DNA of 64,000 nt from NCBI GenBank assembly GCA_004557125.1, contig SFET01000008.1, positions 19,752-83,751 on the forward strand, in the 5' to 3' direction. Source of the stretch: Clostridiales bacterium (lineage in GTDB: Bacteria > Bacillota > Clostridia > Christensenellales > Aristaeellaceae). Below, in pieces: positions 1-7,878 of the stretch. Positions within the stretch are counted from its first letter, which is position 1; every line of letters starts with the position of its first letter. The translations under genes and the position numbers were made by a program. The notes under the pieces were generated by a model. That model was given only the letters and a program-made list of their open reading frames with translations. It made no database searches and was not told the origin of the DNA.

Positions 1-617
1 AGGGAGAGCGTCAGCCGGATTGCGCGCGAAACGTTGCCCCGCATCCTGCGGAAGCTCTCGCCCAGTGCGGCGGTCAGGCGCATCCCGGGACGGCGCGCCA
101 GCAGGTAGTACGTCATATCCAGCCGGATCAGAATCCAGACAACGAGGCCAGCCACCGCCAGTGCAGCGATGATCAGCAGGAATACGCCGGGGAACCCCTC
201 CATACGCTGCATCAGCTGCGCCAGCAGCGTCGTTCCCCGGTTCACCGCCGTCAGCAGCACGCCCATCAGCAGGCCCGCGCCCAGACGCTTCCCCGGAAAC
301 AGTGTGCGCAGCGTCGGCGTGCGGCCCTCCAGCAGCTCGATGGATACGCCGTACATTCCAATCCGAATCCAGCCCGCCGCGACGCCCAGCACCAGCTCCA
401 GGGCCAGCAGCACCGCGCTCACCCATGTGGGCATGAGCGATATTTCCTGCACATCCAGCTGGGGATCCAGCGTCACATGGGGCGCAAGCGCCGCACGCAG
501 CTGGGCCACGCCAAACTTTTGCAGCAGCAGCGCCGCCAGCAGGAACAGCGGCAGCGCGAGCTTCCACTTGCCCCGCACGGCCTCCCGCGCAGACCTGCGA
601 AAATCCTTCACTTCCAT
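1..617 (-). CDS. DUF975-family integral membrane protein (3' end beyond window)
   Basis: The reading frame opens at an ATG (617) and stays open to the left edge, giving about 205 residues without a stop. It begins MEVKDFRRSAREAVRGKWKL, a basic amphipathic start followed by repeated hydrophobic segments, which is the usual look of DUF975 proteins (multi-pass membrane proteins of unknown function in Firmicutes). A sequence GGAGGCG lies just upstream of the ATG. It has its own promoter (669-697), set behind the terminator of the pot operon, so it is probably a separate transcription unit. The C-terminus cannot be judged. The family call rests on sequence character only. Confidence 0.7.
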   Translation of the reverse strand, partial: MEVKDFRRSAREAVRGKWKLALPLFLLAALLLQKFGVAQLRAALAPHVTLDPQLDVQEISLMPTWVSAVLLALELVLGVAAGWIRIGMYGVSIELLEGRTPTLRTLFPGKRLGAGLLMGVLLTAVNRGTTLLAQLMQRMEGFPGVFLLIIAALAVAGLVVWILIRLDMTYYLLARRPGMRLTAALGESFRRMRGNVSRAIRLTLS

Positions 618-668
618 CGTATCGCCTCCCGCCTGCGGCATTTTCCCTGTATCCGCCGTTTAACCGTC

Positions 669-697
669 AGTATAGCATATCCGCCGGGGAATTTCAA
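669..697 (-). promoter_or_regulatory. Sigma-A promoter for the DUF975 gene
   Basis: On the minus strand, -35 TTGAAA (697-692) and -10 TATACT (674-669) are separated by 17 bp. The start codon lies about 50 bp downstream. Confidence 0.75.
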
Positions 698-698
698 C

Positions 699-726
699 AA
701 AAGAGGAACCCGAAGGTTCCTCTTTC
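699..726 (-). terminator. Rho-independent terminator of the pot operon
   Basis: An 11-bp perfect stem AAAGAGGAACC / GGTTCCTCTTT has a 4-nt loop. Read on the minus strand it lies just after the potD stop and is followed by TTGTTG. It separates potD from the DUF975 gene. Confidence 0.8.
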
Positions 727-735
727 ACAATCTGA

Positions 736-1773
736 TCAGTACAGCTTGAAGTTGGTCCACACGTCCTGATAGGCGCTCTCGTCCTCGCCCAGATCCTCCA
801 CGTACTCCTTGGTGGCCAGCAGATCCTCGGGAATCTGGAAGCAGTCCATGGCGGCGAAGTCGGGATCGATCAGCGCGTCGGCGGCGGCGTTGGGGTTGAG
901 ATAGCCCTGCCACATGGCCACGTGGGCGGCGATGTCGTCACGCAGGTAGAAGTTGATGAATTCGTGGGCATTCTGCGGGTGCTGCGCGTCCGCGGGAATG
1001 GCGATGCCGTCGATGCCGAAGCCGACGCCCTCCTCCGGGAACACGCACTTGAGGTTCGGGTTCTCCAGGCAGTTGAAGGTGGCGTAGCAGGTGAACACGT
1101 AGGCGGCCTTCACCTCGCCGGTGGCGATGTAGTAGTCGAAGTCGTAGTTCAGCACGCGCACGTTGGGCTTGAGGGCGCAGAGCTTCTCGTAGGCCTCGCT
1201 GAGCTGGGCCTCGTCGGTGGTGTTGTAGGAGTAGCCCAGCATCTTCAGCGTCTCGCCGATCACCACGCGGGCGTCGTCCAGGATCCACAGGCCGTCGGCG
1301 AACTGCTCGTCCCACAGGTCGGCAAAGCTGGTGATCTCGCCCTCCACCTGGTCGGGATCGTAGACGATCAGCGGGGTGCCGGCGGTGTAGGGCACGGAGT
1401 AGACGTTCTCCGGATCGAAGTACTGATCCAGATAGACAGGGTTCAGGTTGTCCCAGTTGGTGAGCAGCGCCTTGTCCAGCGGAAGCAGATCGCCCGTCTT
1501 GCGCAGGTCGCTGATGGCGTAATCGCTGGCGAGGATCAGGTCGTAGTCGCCCGCATTGCCGCCGCGCAGCTTGAGCAGCATCTCCTCGTTGCTGGCGAAC
1601 ACGGAGTAGTTGACCTTGATGCCGGTCTCCTGCTGGAACTGGGCGAGGGATTCCTCGTCAAAGTAGCCCTCCCAGGTGAAGATGTTGAGCACCTTCTCCT
1701 CCTCGGCCAGGGCGCAGGGCAACACAGCAGCAAGGCTCAGGGCCAATGCGAGCAGCACACACAGTTTTTTCAT
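736..1773 (-). CDS. potD: Spermidine/putrescine ABC transporter, substrate-binding protein
   Basis: This 345-residue secreted protein belongs to the PotD/PotF family of periplasmic-type binding proteins and would deliver polyamines to the PotBC permease. The N-terminus is a signal peptide (MKKLCVLLALALSLAAVLP) ending in an ALA-E signal peptidase I site. The only nearby Cys is preceded by Pro, so it is not a good lipobox. The mature protein begins VLNIFTWEGYFDEESL, typical of PotD. The start ATG overlaps the potC stop (ATGA) and has GGAGGT upstream. It is the last gene of potABCD. The exact polyamine, or another small cation, cannot be read from the sequence. Confidence 0.9.
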   Translation of the reverse strand: MKKLCVLLALALSLAAVLPCALAEEEKVLNIFTWEGYFDEESLAQFQQETGIKVNYSVFASNEEMLLKLRGGNAGDYDLILASDYAISDLRKTGDLLPLDKALLTNWDNLNPVYLDQYFDPENVYSVPYTAGTPLIVYDPDQVEGEITSFADLWDEQFADGLWILDDARVVIGETLKMLGYSYNTTDEAQLSEAYEKLCALKPNVRVLNYDFDYYIATGEVKAAYVFTCYATFNCLENPNLKCVFPEEGVGFGIDGIAIPADAQHPQNAHEFINFYLRDDIAAHVAMWQGYLNPNAAADALIDPDFAAMDCFQIPEDLLATKEYVEDLGEDESAYQDVWTNFKLY

Positions 1774-2567
1774 TGGGATACCTCCTTATTCTTTCTGCCG
1801 GGGCGCAGAAGCGCAATCCCGGCGACGGCAAACACAAACAGCAGCATCAGCGTGCACAGTGCGTTCACCTGCAGCGAAACGCCGGACTTCACCGAGGAAT
1901 AGATCCGCAGCGGCAGCGGCGTGACGTTCGATCCGGTTACGAAGAAGCTGATGACGAAATCGTCCAGGCTCATGGCGAAGGCCAGCATCGCGCCGGAGAG
2001 CACCCCCGGCAGGATCAGCGGCAGCGTGACGCTGAGAAAGGCCTTCGCAGGCCCCGCACCCAGGTCCCGGGCGGCGGCCTCGAGATTGAGATCCATGCCC
2101 GCCAGTCTGCCCTTCACCAGCAGGTAGATGTAGGGCGTGCAGAAGGTGACGTGGGCCAGCACCAGCGTGCCCAGGCCGAAGCGCAGCCCCGCCGCCGAGA
2201 ACAGCGCCATGAACGCCACCGCCAGGATGATCTCCGGGATCATCACCGGCAGCACCGTGACCGTCTCCATCAGTCCCCCCAGGCGGAACTTTTTGCGCAG
2301 CATGCCCACCGCGCCCAGCGTGCCCAGCACCACCGACGCGCTCACGCTCAGCAGCGCAAGGATCAGGCTGGTCTTGAGCGATTCCACAAGGCCCCGGGTA
2401 TCCTGAAACAGCGCCGCGTAGTTGCGCAGCGAGAAGCCCGTGAAGGGGATCGGCTGGCGGCTTGCGTTGGAATTGAAGGAGTAGACGATGACCACCAGCA
2501 CCGGCAGGTACATCAGAACCAGCACCAGCGCGAGGTACAGCTTCGCGCCGAAATTCTTTTTCTTCAT
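1770..2567 (-). CDS. potC: Spermidine/putrescine ABC transporter, permease
   Basis: This 265-residue inner-membrane permease of the PotC family has about six transmembrane segments. It carries the conserved cytoplasmic EAA loop that contacts the ATPase (around LEAAARDLGAGPAKAFLSVT). It starts MKKKNFGAKLYLALVLVLMY and ends four bases into potD. It pairs with PotB to form the translocation channel; the 13-bp gap after potB shows a single operon. Confidence 0.92.
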   Translation of the reverse strand: MKKKNFGAKLYLALVLVLMYLPVLVVIVYSFNSNASRQPIPFTGFSLRNYAALFQDTRGLVESLKTSLILALLSVSASVVLGTLGAVGMLRKKFRLGGLMETVTVLPVMIPEIILAVAFMALFSAAGLRFGLGTLVLAHVTFCTPYIYLLVKGRLAGMDLNLEAAARDLGAGPAKAFLSVTLPLILPGVLSGAMLAFAMSLDDFVISFFVTGSNVTPLPLRIYSSVKSGVSLQVNALCTLMLLFVFAVAGIALLRPGRKNKEVSQ

Positions 2568-2580
2568 GCGCGCAACCCCC

Positions 2581-3450
2581 TCACATCAGCGTCATGTCCG
2601 AGGACTTGCCCCCGGCCCTGCGGTAGATCAGCATCACGATGGCCGTGACCACCAGCAGCACCACGGCCAGCGCCGCGGCGAAGGGCCAATCCCGGCTCCT
2701 GAGCAGCTGATCGTTGATCAGGTTGCCCACCAGCACGTCATCGGGGCCGCCCAGCAGGTCGCTGATGAAGAACAGCGCAAGGCTCGGCACAAACACCAGC
2801 ACGCCGCCCGACATCAGCCCCGGCAGCGTCAGCGGCAGCTCCACCGTGAGAAATACCCGCCAGGGCTTCGCGCCCAGGTCGCGCCCGGCGTCAGTCAGGC
2901 CGCGATCCAGCTTCTCCGCGCTGGAGTAGGTGGAGAGGATCATGAACGGAATCAGCCCGTACACCATGCCCAGCACCACCGCGCCGTGGGTGTTGATCAG
3001 CTTCAGCGGCTTGTCGATGAGCCCCATCGCCGTCAGCAGCTTGTTCACCACGCCCGTGCCCATCAGCAGGATACGCCAGCCGTAGATGCGCACCAGCGCG
3101 TTCGTCCAGAAGGGCACGATCACCAGCAGAAGCAGCAGCGTGCGCGCCCGACCCTTCGCCCGGGCCATCAGCAGCCCGAAGGGATAGCCGATCAGCACGC
3201 ACAGCAGCGTGGTCTCCACGGCCAGCTTCAGCGTGCGCACAAATACCTTTGCGTAGCCCGGCTGCATGAGCTTTGCATAGTTTTCCAGCGTGAACGCAAG
3301 CACCACGCCATCGCCATCGGGATTGCGCTTCAGAAAGCTCAGCGCGATGATGTAGAGGATCGCCGCGCCCACGAAGATCGCCGACCAGATCAGCATCGGC
3401 GCGGCCAGCCAGCCAGCGTGGTTCTTTTTGCGATTCGCAGCCCCGCGCAT
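2581..3450 (-). CDS. potB: Spermidine/putrescine ABC transporter, permease
   Basis: This 289-residue permease (MRGAANRKKNHAGWLAAPML) has several transmembrane segments and an EAA loop near GLTDAGRDLGAKPWRVFLTV. The frame stays open well upstream, but the ATG at 3450 overlaps the potA stop as ATGA and gives the family's usual length, so it is chosen. It partners with PotC. The C-terminal end is rich in membrane residues and closes with a short basic tail. Confidence 0.9.
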   Translation of the reverse strand: MRGAANRKKNHAGWLAAPMLIWSAIFVGAAILYIIALSFLKRNPDGDGVVLAFTLENYAKLMQPGYAKVFVRTLKLAVETTLLCVLIGYPFGLLMARAKGRARTLLLLLVIVPFWTNALVRIYGWRILLMGTGVVNKLLTAMGLIDKPLKLINTHGAVVLGMVYGLIPFMILSTYSSAEKLDRGLTDAGRDLGAKPWRVFLTVELPLTLPGLMSGGVLVFVPSLALFFISDLLGGPDDVLVGNLINDQLLRSRDWPFAAALAVVLLVVTAIVMLIYRRAGGKSSDMTLM

Positions 3451-4538
3451 CACGGCTCCGCCTCCTCCGCGCACACCACCGGGGCCTCCGCTGGATCCCA
3501 CTTCAGATAGACCCGCTGACCCACCTCGCCCCGGGCGCGCTCCGCCGAGGTGCACATGGCCAGAATCTCGTGGCCGTCCGTCAGGCGAATGGTGGCGCGC
3601 ATGCTGCCGCCGGCGTAGCGGCGGTCGGTCAGCACGCCCTCCAGCGCACAGCCGTCGCCCGGCTCCGGACCGAAGCTCAGCCGCTCCGTGCGCAAGCTCA
3701 GGCAGACCCGGTCGCCCGACTTCGCGTCGAACTCCGCCTTTCGCGCGGGGATGCGCTGCCCGGCGTAGGAGAGCACCATGCCGTCCGCATTGACCGCCTC
3801 CACCCTGCACTCCAACAGGTTCGTCTGTCCGATGAACTCCGCGGCGAAGCGGGTGGCGGGGTGATCGTAGATCTGCTCGGGAGTGCCCATCTGCTCAAAG
3901 CGGCCGCCACGCATCACGGCGATGCGGTCGGACATGTTCAGGGCCTCCTCCTGATCGTGGGTGATGTAGACGAAGGCGATGCCCAGGCGCTTCTGAATGT
4001 CCTTCAGCTCCACCTGCATCTGCCGACGCAGCTTCAGATCCAGCGCGCCCAGGGGCTCGTCCAGCAGCAGCAGCTCCGGCCGGAGGATCAGCGTGCGGGC
4101 GATGGCCACGCGCTGGCACTGTCCGCCGGAGAGCTGGGACGGCATGCGCTTTTCGCAGCCCTCCAGCTGCACCAGGCGCAGCATCTCCGCAACCTTCGGC
4201 CGCCACTCGGCACGCTTCATGCCGCGCACGCGCAGTCCATAGGAGATGTTCTTTTCCACATTCATGTGGGGAAACAGGGCATAATTCTGAAAGACGGTGT
4301 TGACGTTGCGCTTCTCCGGCGGCGCGTCGGTGATGTCCCGGCCCGAGAGATACACGCGCCCGGCGTCCGGCTCCAGCAGGCCCGCGATGATGCGCAGCGT
4401 GGTGGTCTTGCCGCAGCCCGACGGGCCCAGCAGCGTGACGAACTCCCCCGGCTGCACATCAAAGCTGAGGCTGCGCAGGATCTTCGATCCCTCGAAGGAC
4501 TTTTCCAGCCCCTCCACCCGCAGCAGCGCTTCTGACAT
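3450..4538 (-). CDS. potA: Spermidine/putrescine ABC transporter, ATP-binding protein
   Basis: This 362-residue ATPase powers the PotBC permease. Visible motifs are Walker A GPSGCGKTT, signature LSGGQCQR, Walker B LLLLDEPLGALD and the H-loop YITHDQ. A C-terminal TOBE-type region follows from about residue 240. I start it at MSEALLRVEG (4538), behind GAAGGAAGG, because the promoter at 4573-4601 leaves no room for a longer protein. It is the first gene of potABCD; the four genes overlap or abut. Confidence 0.93.
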   Translation of the reverse strand: MSEALLRVEGLEKSFEGSKILRSLSFDVQPGEFVTLLGPSGCGKTTTLRIIAGLLEPDAGRVYLSGRDITDAPPEKRNVNTVFQNYALFPHMNVEKNISYGLRVRGMKRAEWRPKVAEMLRLVQLEGCEKRMPSQLSGGQCQRVAIARTLILRPELLLLDEPLGALDLKLRRQMQVELKDIQKRLGIAFVYITHDQEEALNMSDRIAVMRGGRFEQMGTPEQIYDHPATRFAAEFIGQTNLLECRVEAVNADGMVLSYAGQRIPARKAEFDAKSGDRVCLSLRTERLSFGPEPGDGCALEGVLTDRRYAGGSMRATIRLTDGHEILAMCTSAERARGEVGQRVYLKWDPAEAPVVCAEEAEP

Positions 4539-4572
4539 GTACAAACCTTCCTTCAAACAAGAATCCAAGTTT

Positions 4573-4601
4573 ACTATACCCTGCCGCGCCGGGTGCTGCA
4601 A
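4573..4601 (-). promoter_or_regulatory. Promoter of potABCD
   Basis: On the minus strand, -35 TTGCAG (4601-4596), a 17-bp spacer and -10 TATAGT (4578-4573). The potA ATG is 35 bp downstream of the -10. Confidence 0.75.
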
Positions 4602-4784
4602 GCACGTTTTGTTGAATTTTGATTGCGAAACCCGGCCGCAAGGGATGTCAGAATATAGATACCCCGGCCGCGCGCCGGAGAAACGCTGACATTTCGGGCG
4701 GCAAAATGATGCTTTCGACCAAAACCCCTTTCCTTTTTGCCGCCGGGCGTGCTATACTGAATGCAGAAGAAAGGGGGAATTTGC

Positions 4785-5291
4785 TTGGGCAGTCTGTTTC
4801 TCAACCATCCGGTGGGACTGATCGCCATGGCGGTGGGCTACGTGCTGCTGGTTGTGGAGATGTGCATTCCGGGCTTCGGCGTGCCGGGCACGCTGGGCAC
4901 CGTGCTTGCCGTGCTCGGCCTGATCGTGCTGCAGCCCGCGGCGCTGCAGGCGCTGGTGATCGTGGTGATCTACGTGGCGCTTCTGTGCGTGGCGCTGGCC
5001 ATCTGCATGCACTCCGTCGCCCGGGGCAGGATCTCCAAATCCCGGCTGGTGCTCAACGACGTGGCCACCCACGCGGATACGCCGGAGACCAACGACCTGA
5101 CCTACTTCATCGGCCGCACCGGCACGGCCCGCTCCACGTTGCGGCCCGCGGGCATCGCGGAGTTTGACGGCGTGCGGCTGAACGTCGTCTCCGACTGCGA
5201 CTTCATCGAGCAGGGCGCCGCCGTGCGCGTGGATCGCGTGGAGGGAAAGCGCATCGTGGTCTCACAGATTCAAGAATCGCAGGCCGGCTGA
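4785..5291 (+). CDS. NfeD-like membrane protein, partner of FloA
   Basis: This protein of about 168 residues has three hydrophobic segments in its first 85 residues, then a soluble C-terminal OB-fold-like region (YFIGRTGTARSTLRPAG ... VEGKRIVV) typical of the NfeD family. NfeD proteins are encoded next to flotillins and work with them at membrane microdomains. I choose a TTG start at 4785 with AAGGGGG seven bases upstream. An in-frame ATG at 4761 lies only a few bases after a TATACT -10 (4753-4758), so it would fall at the transcription start. FloA follows 48 bp downstream. Confidence 0.85.
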   Translation: MGSLFLNHPVGLIAMAVGYVLLVVEMCIPGFGVPGTLGTVLAVLGLIVLQPAALQALVIVVIYVALLCVALAICMHSVARGRISKSRLVLNDVATHADTPETNDLTYFIGRTGTARSTLRPAGIAEFDGVRLNVVSDCDFIEQGAAVRVDRVEGKRIVVSQIQESQAG

Positions 5292-5339
5292 GGCCGGCAT
5301 CTCCTGCAGATTATGTAAATTCAGAAGGGAATGAATGCA

Positions 5340-6338
5340 ATGTACATGGATACGATTCTGTTCTTCGTGCTCGCCGTCGTCATCTTTATTCTTTTGATCC
5401 TGGTCTTTACCCTGTTCCCCATCGGAACCTGGTTCTCGGCGCGGATGTCGGGCGTGAAGATCAGCCTGTTCAACCTGGTGGGCATGAAGTTCCGCCGGGT
5501 GAATCCCCGCCGCATCGTGCCCTCGATGATCAAGGCCACCAAGGCCGGCATCAAGGTTTCGATGAACGATCTGGAGACCCTGCACCTGGCCGGCGGCAAC
5601 GTGGACCGCGTGGTGGACGCCCTGATCGCCGCCCAGAGCGCGCAGATCCCGCTGGAGTTTGAGCAGAGCAAGGCCATCGACCTGGCCGGCCGCAACGTGC
5701 TGGAGGCCGTGAAGATGTCCGTCAACCCGAAGGTCATCGAGACCCCCGTGGTAGCCGCCATCGCCAAGGACGGCATCGAGCTGCGCGCCAAGGCCCGCGT
5801 CACCGTGCGCGCCAACATCGCCCGCCTGGTGGGCGGCGCCGGCGAGGAGACCATCATCGCCCGCGTCGGCGAGGGCATCGTCACCACCGTCGGCTCCTCC
5901 GAGAGCCACAAGGCCGTGCTGGAGAACCCGGACCTGATCAGCCGCACCGTGCTGAACAAGGGCCTGGACGCCGGCACCGCCTACGAGATTCTGTCCATCG
6001 ACATCGCCGACGTGGACGTCGGCCGCAACGTGGGCGCACAGCTGCAGATGGATCAGGCCGAGGCCGACCGTCGCATCGCCCAGGCGAAGGCAGAGGAGCG
6101 CCGCGCAATGGCAGTCGCCCAGGAGCAGGAAATGATCGCCGCCGTGCAGGAGATGCGCGCCAAGGTGGTCGAGGCCGAGGCCGAGGTGCCGAAGGCCATG
6201 GCCGAAGCGCTGCGCAACGGCAAGCTGGGCGTGATGGACTACTATCAGATGCAGAACGTGATCTCCGATACCAACATGCGCGACGCCATCGCCGGCAAGG
6301 GCGAGATCTCCAAGCCCGCTGATCCCCACAAGAAGTGA
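5340..6338 (+). CDS. floA: Flotillin-like protein FloA
   Basis: This protein of about 332 residues has one N-terminal membrane segment (FFVLAVVIFILLILVF), then an SPFH/band-7-type region and a long coiled-coil rich in Ala/Glu/Arg (QAEADRRIAQAKAEERRA onward). It closely matches Bacillus FloA (YqfA), which scaffolds membrane microdomains and affects secretion and wall synthesis. The ATG at 5340 is preferred over 5331 because AGAAGGGA ends at 5330, leaving a 9-base spacing. It is in an operon with the NfeD gene, the standard arrangement. Confidence 0.93.
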   Translation: MYMDTILFFVLAVVIFILLILVFTLFPIGTWFSARMSGVKISLFNLVGMKFRRVNPRRIVPSMIKATKAGIKVSMNDLETLHLAGGNVDRVVDALIAAQSAQIPLEFEQSKAIDLAGRNVLEAVKMSVNPKVIETPVVAAIAKDGIELRAKARVTVRANIARLVGGAGEETIIARVGEGIVTTVGSSESHKAVLENPDLISRTVLNKGLDAGTAYEILSIDIADVDVGRNVGAQLQMDQAEADRRIAQAKAEERRAMAVAQEQEMIAAVQEMRAKVVEAEAEVPKAMAEALRNGKLGVMDYYQMQNVISDTNMRDAIAGKGEISKPADPHKK

Positions 6339-6375
6339 TGATCGCACAGCGTTTGCCTGAAAGGAGGCGATCCGC

Positions 6376-6906
6376 ATGGACGGATTGATCGTGCTGCTGA
6401 TCGTCATCGGCGTGATCGCGCGCATCAGCAAGTCCAACAAGAAGAAGGCTGCGGAGGCTGCCCGCAGACAGGAACAGGCCGAAAAGATCCCCTACTCCCG
6501 GGAGGAGTGGGACGCCTATCTGAAGGCCGAGGGCATCCCCGCCAGGCCCAAGGCGAAGGCAAAGCCTGCGGCAGCGGTTCCCACCGCGCCTGCCAAGCCG
6601 GTGAAAGCCCAGGCGAAGCCGGCCGCACAGCCCGTAAAGGCAGCGGCAGCGCCCATCCCGGCGACCCCGTCCGCACCGGGCACCGGTTCCATCCGGATGG
6701 ATCCGAACCAGGGCGTCGAGGGCGAGACCGTCGCGGAGCACAGCATGCACCGCCAGCGCGCGGCCCAGGCCGAGGCCCAGGCGCAGATCGAGCAGGAGGC
6801 GCTGCAGGCGCTGCGCGCGGCCAATCTGCAGGCCCTGCGCAATGCCGTGGTGATGAAGGAAATCCTGGACAAACCCGTAGCCCTGCGTCCGCGCAGGTTC
6901 GGCTGA
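6376..6906 (+). CDS. Hypothetical membrane-anchored Ala/Lys/Pro-rich protein
   Basis: This 176-residue protein has one N-terminal membrane segment (MDGLIVLLIVIGVIARI), a basic stretch, a low-complexity linker of repeated PAKP/KAKPA units (about residues 55-100) and a C-terminal helical region rich in Ala, Gln and Glu. I recognise no catalytic domain. It has a good ribosome site (AAAGGAGG) and sits 37 bp after floA, so it is probably co-transcribed and may be a membrane-domain accessory protein. Its function is unknown. Confidence 0.7.
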   Translation: MDGLIVLLIVIGVIARISKSNKKKAAEAARRQEQAEKIPYSREEWDAYLKAEGIPARPKAKAKPAAAVPTAPAKPVKAQAKPAAQPVKAAAAPIPATPSAPGTGSIRMDPNQGVEGETVAEHSMHRQRAAQAEAQAQIEQEALQALRAANLQALRNAVVMKEILDKPVALRPRRFG

Positions 6907-6913
6907 CAAATCC

Positions 6914-6948
6914 ACGGGGCCGCTGCCCGGCGCAGCAGCCCCATTTTC
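6914..6948 (+). terminator. Probable terminator of the nfeD-floA operon
   Basis: GGGGC-CGCTGC pairs with GCAGCA-GCCCC around a short loop and is followed by ATTTTC. It lies between the hypothetical gene and the LytTR regulator. Confidence 0.6.
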
Positions 6949-6969
6949 AATTCATCGGAGGAAGCGTAC

Positions 6970-7716
6970 ATGGAAAACATTCGCATACTGATCGGCGACG
7001 ACGACCCCAGCATGCGGCTGGTGATGCGCAAGCTGGTGGAGCGCGCCGAGGGCTACGAGCTGGCGGGCGAGGCCGCCGACGGTGCGGAGCTGATCGAGCT
7101 CTTCGACCGCGAACACCCGGACGTGGTGCTGATGGACGTGGAGATGCCCGGCATGAATGGCATCGAGTGCGGCAAGGCCATCCAGGACCGCAAGCCCAAG
7201 ACCATCATCATCTTCGCCACCGCCCACGAGGAGTACATGAAGAACGCCTTCGAGCTCTACGCCTTCGACTATCTGGTGAAACCCTTCACGCTGGAGCGGG
7301 CGCTGAACACCCTGCGCCTGGCCCGGGAGCGCCTGAGCGAGCAGCGCCGGGCCGTGAGCGCAGCGCTTCCGGCGCGCTCCGACGCGGTGCGCCGCATGAT
7401 GATCAAGCACAAGGAGGGCGTGCGGCTGGTGGATCCCGAGGACATCCTGATGGTGCAGCGCGAGGAGCGCGCCACCGCCATCCTGCTTCGGGACGGCAGC
7501 ACGCTGCTGACCACCGATCCCCTCGGGGAGATCGAGCAGCGCCTGCCGCCGGAAATGTTCTTCCGCGCCCACCGCAGCTACATCATCAACCTGGAGCAGA
7601 TCGACTCCATCCTGCCCTACGGCCGCTGGACCCACATCGTGCGCCTGCGCGGCACCCAGGCCGATGCGCTGATCACCCACGAGAAATTCGAGGAGCTGGA
7701 GCGCCGCTTTCAGTGA
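6970..7716 (+). CDS. LytTR-family response regulator
   Basis: This 248-residue cytoplasmic regulator has a receiver domain at residues 1-120. The acidic pocket is D10-D12, the phospho-acceptor is D56 in VVLMDVEMPG, and the conserved Lys is in LVKPF. A LytTR DNA-binding domain lies at about 140-245 and ends with the typical FFRAHRSYIINLEQIDSI. LytTR regulators control bacteriocin, wall and competence genes. No histidine kinase gene adjoins it, so it is an orphan in this window. GGAGGAAG precedes the ATG. Confidence 0.9.
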   Translation: MENIRILIGDDDPSMRLVMRKLVERAEGYELAGEAADGAELIELFDREHPDVVLMDVEMPGMNGIECGKAIQDRKPKTIIIFATAHEEYMKNAFELYAFDYLVKPFTLERALNTLRLARERLSEQRRAVSAALPARSDAVRRMMIKHKEGVRLVDPEDILMVQREERATAILLRDGSTLLTTDPLGEIEQRLPPEMFFRAHRSYIINLEQIDSILPYGRWTHIVRLRGTQADALITHEKFEELERRFQ

Positions 7717-7812
7717 GCCGCTTCCCCCGTTCATGCACGGCAAGACCAAAACTTTCCCCACAATTCTTTACAAGAATGTCCGTTTTTCCCTGTGCCTGTC
7801 ACAGCTATATGG

Positions 7813-7841
7813 TTGAAACGCCTGAAAAAACACGATATAAT
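7813..7841 (+). promoter_or_regulatory. Consensus promoter for the LCP gene
   Basis: TTGAAA (7813-7818), a 17-bp spacer and TATAAT (7836-7841). Transcription should start near 7848, which rules out in-frame start codons upstream of it. Confidence 0.85.
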
Positions 7842-7878
7842 AGTGTATTATATGAGAATATGGAAGGGGAGTTTGCAC

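Noticed and set aside
4761..4784. ATG at 4761 as the nfeD start
   Set aside because: It lies only two bases after the -10 hexamer, so it would not be in the transcript with a ribosome site.
7792..7878. Longer LCP protein starting at 7792 or 7852
   Set aside because: The consensus promoter at 7813-7841 sits inside that stretch, and no ribosome site precedes either ATG.
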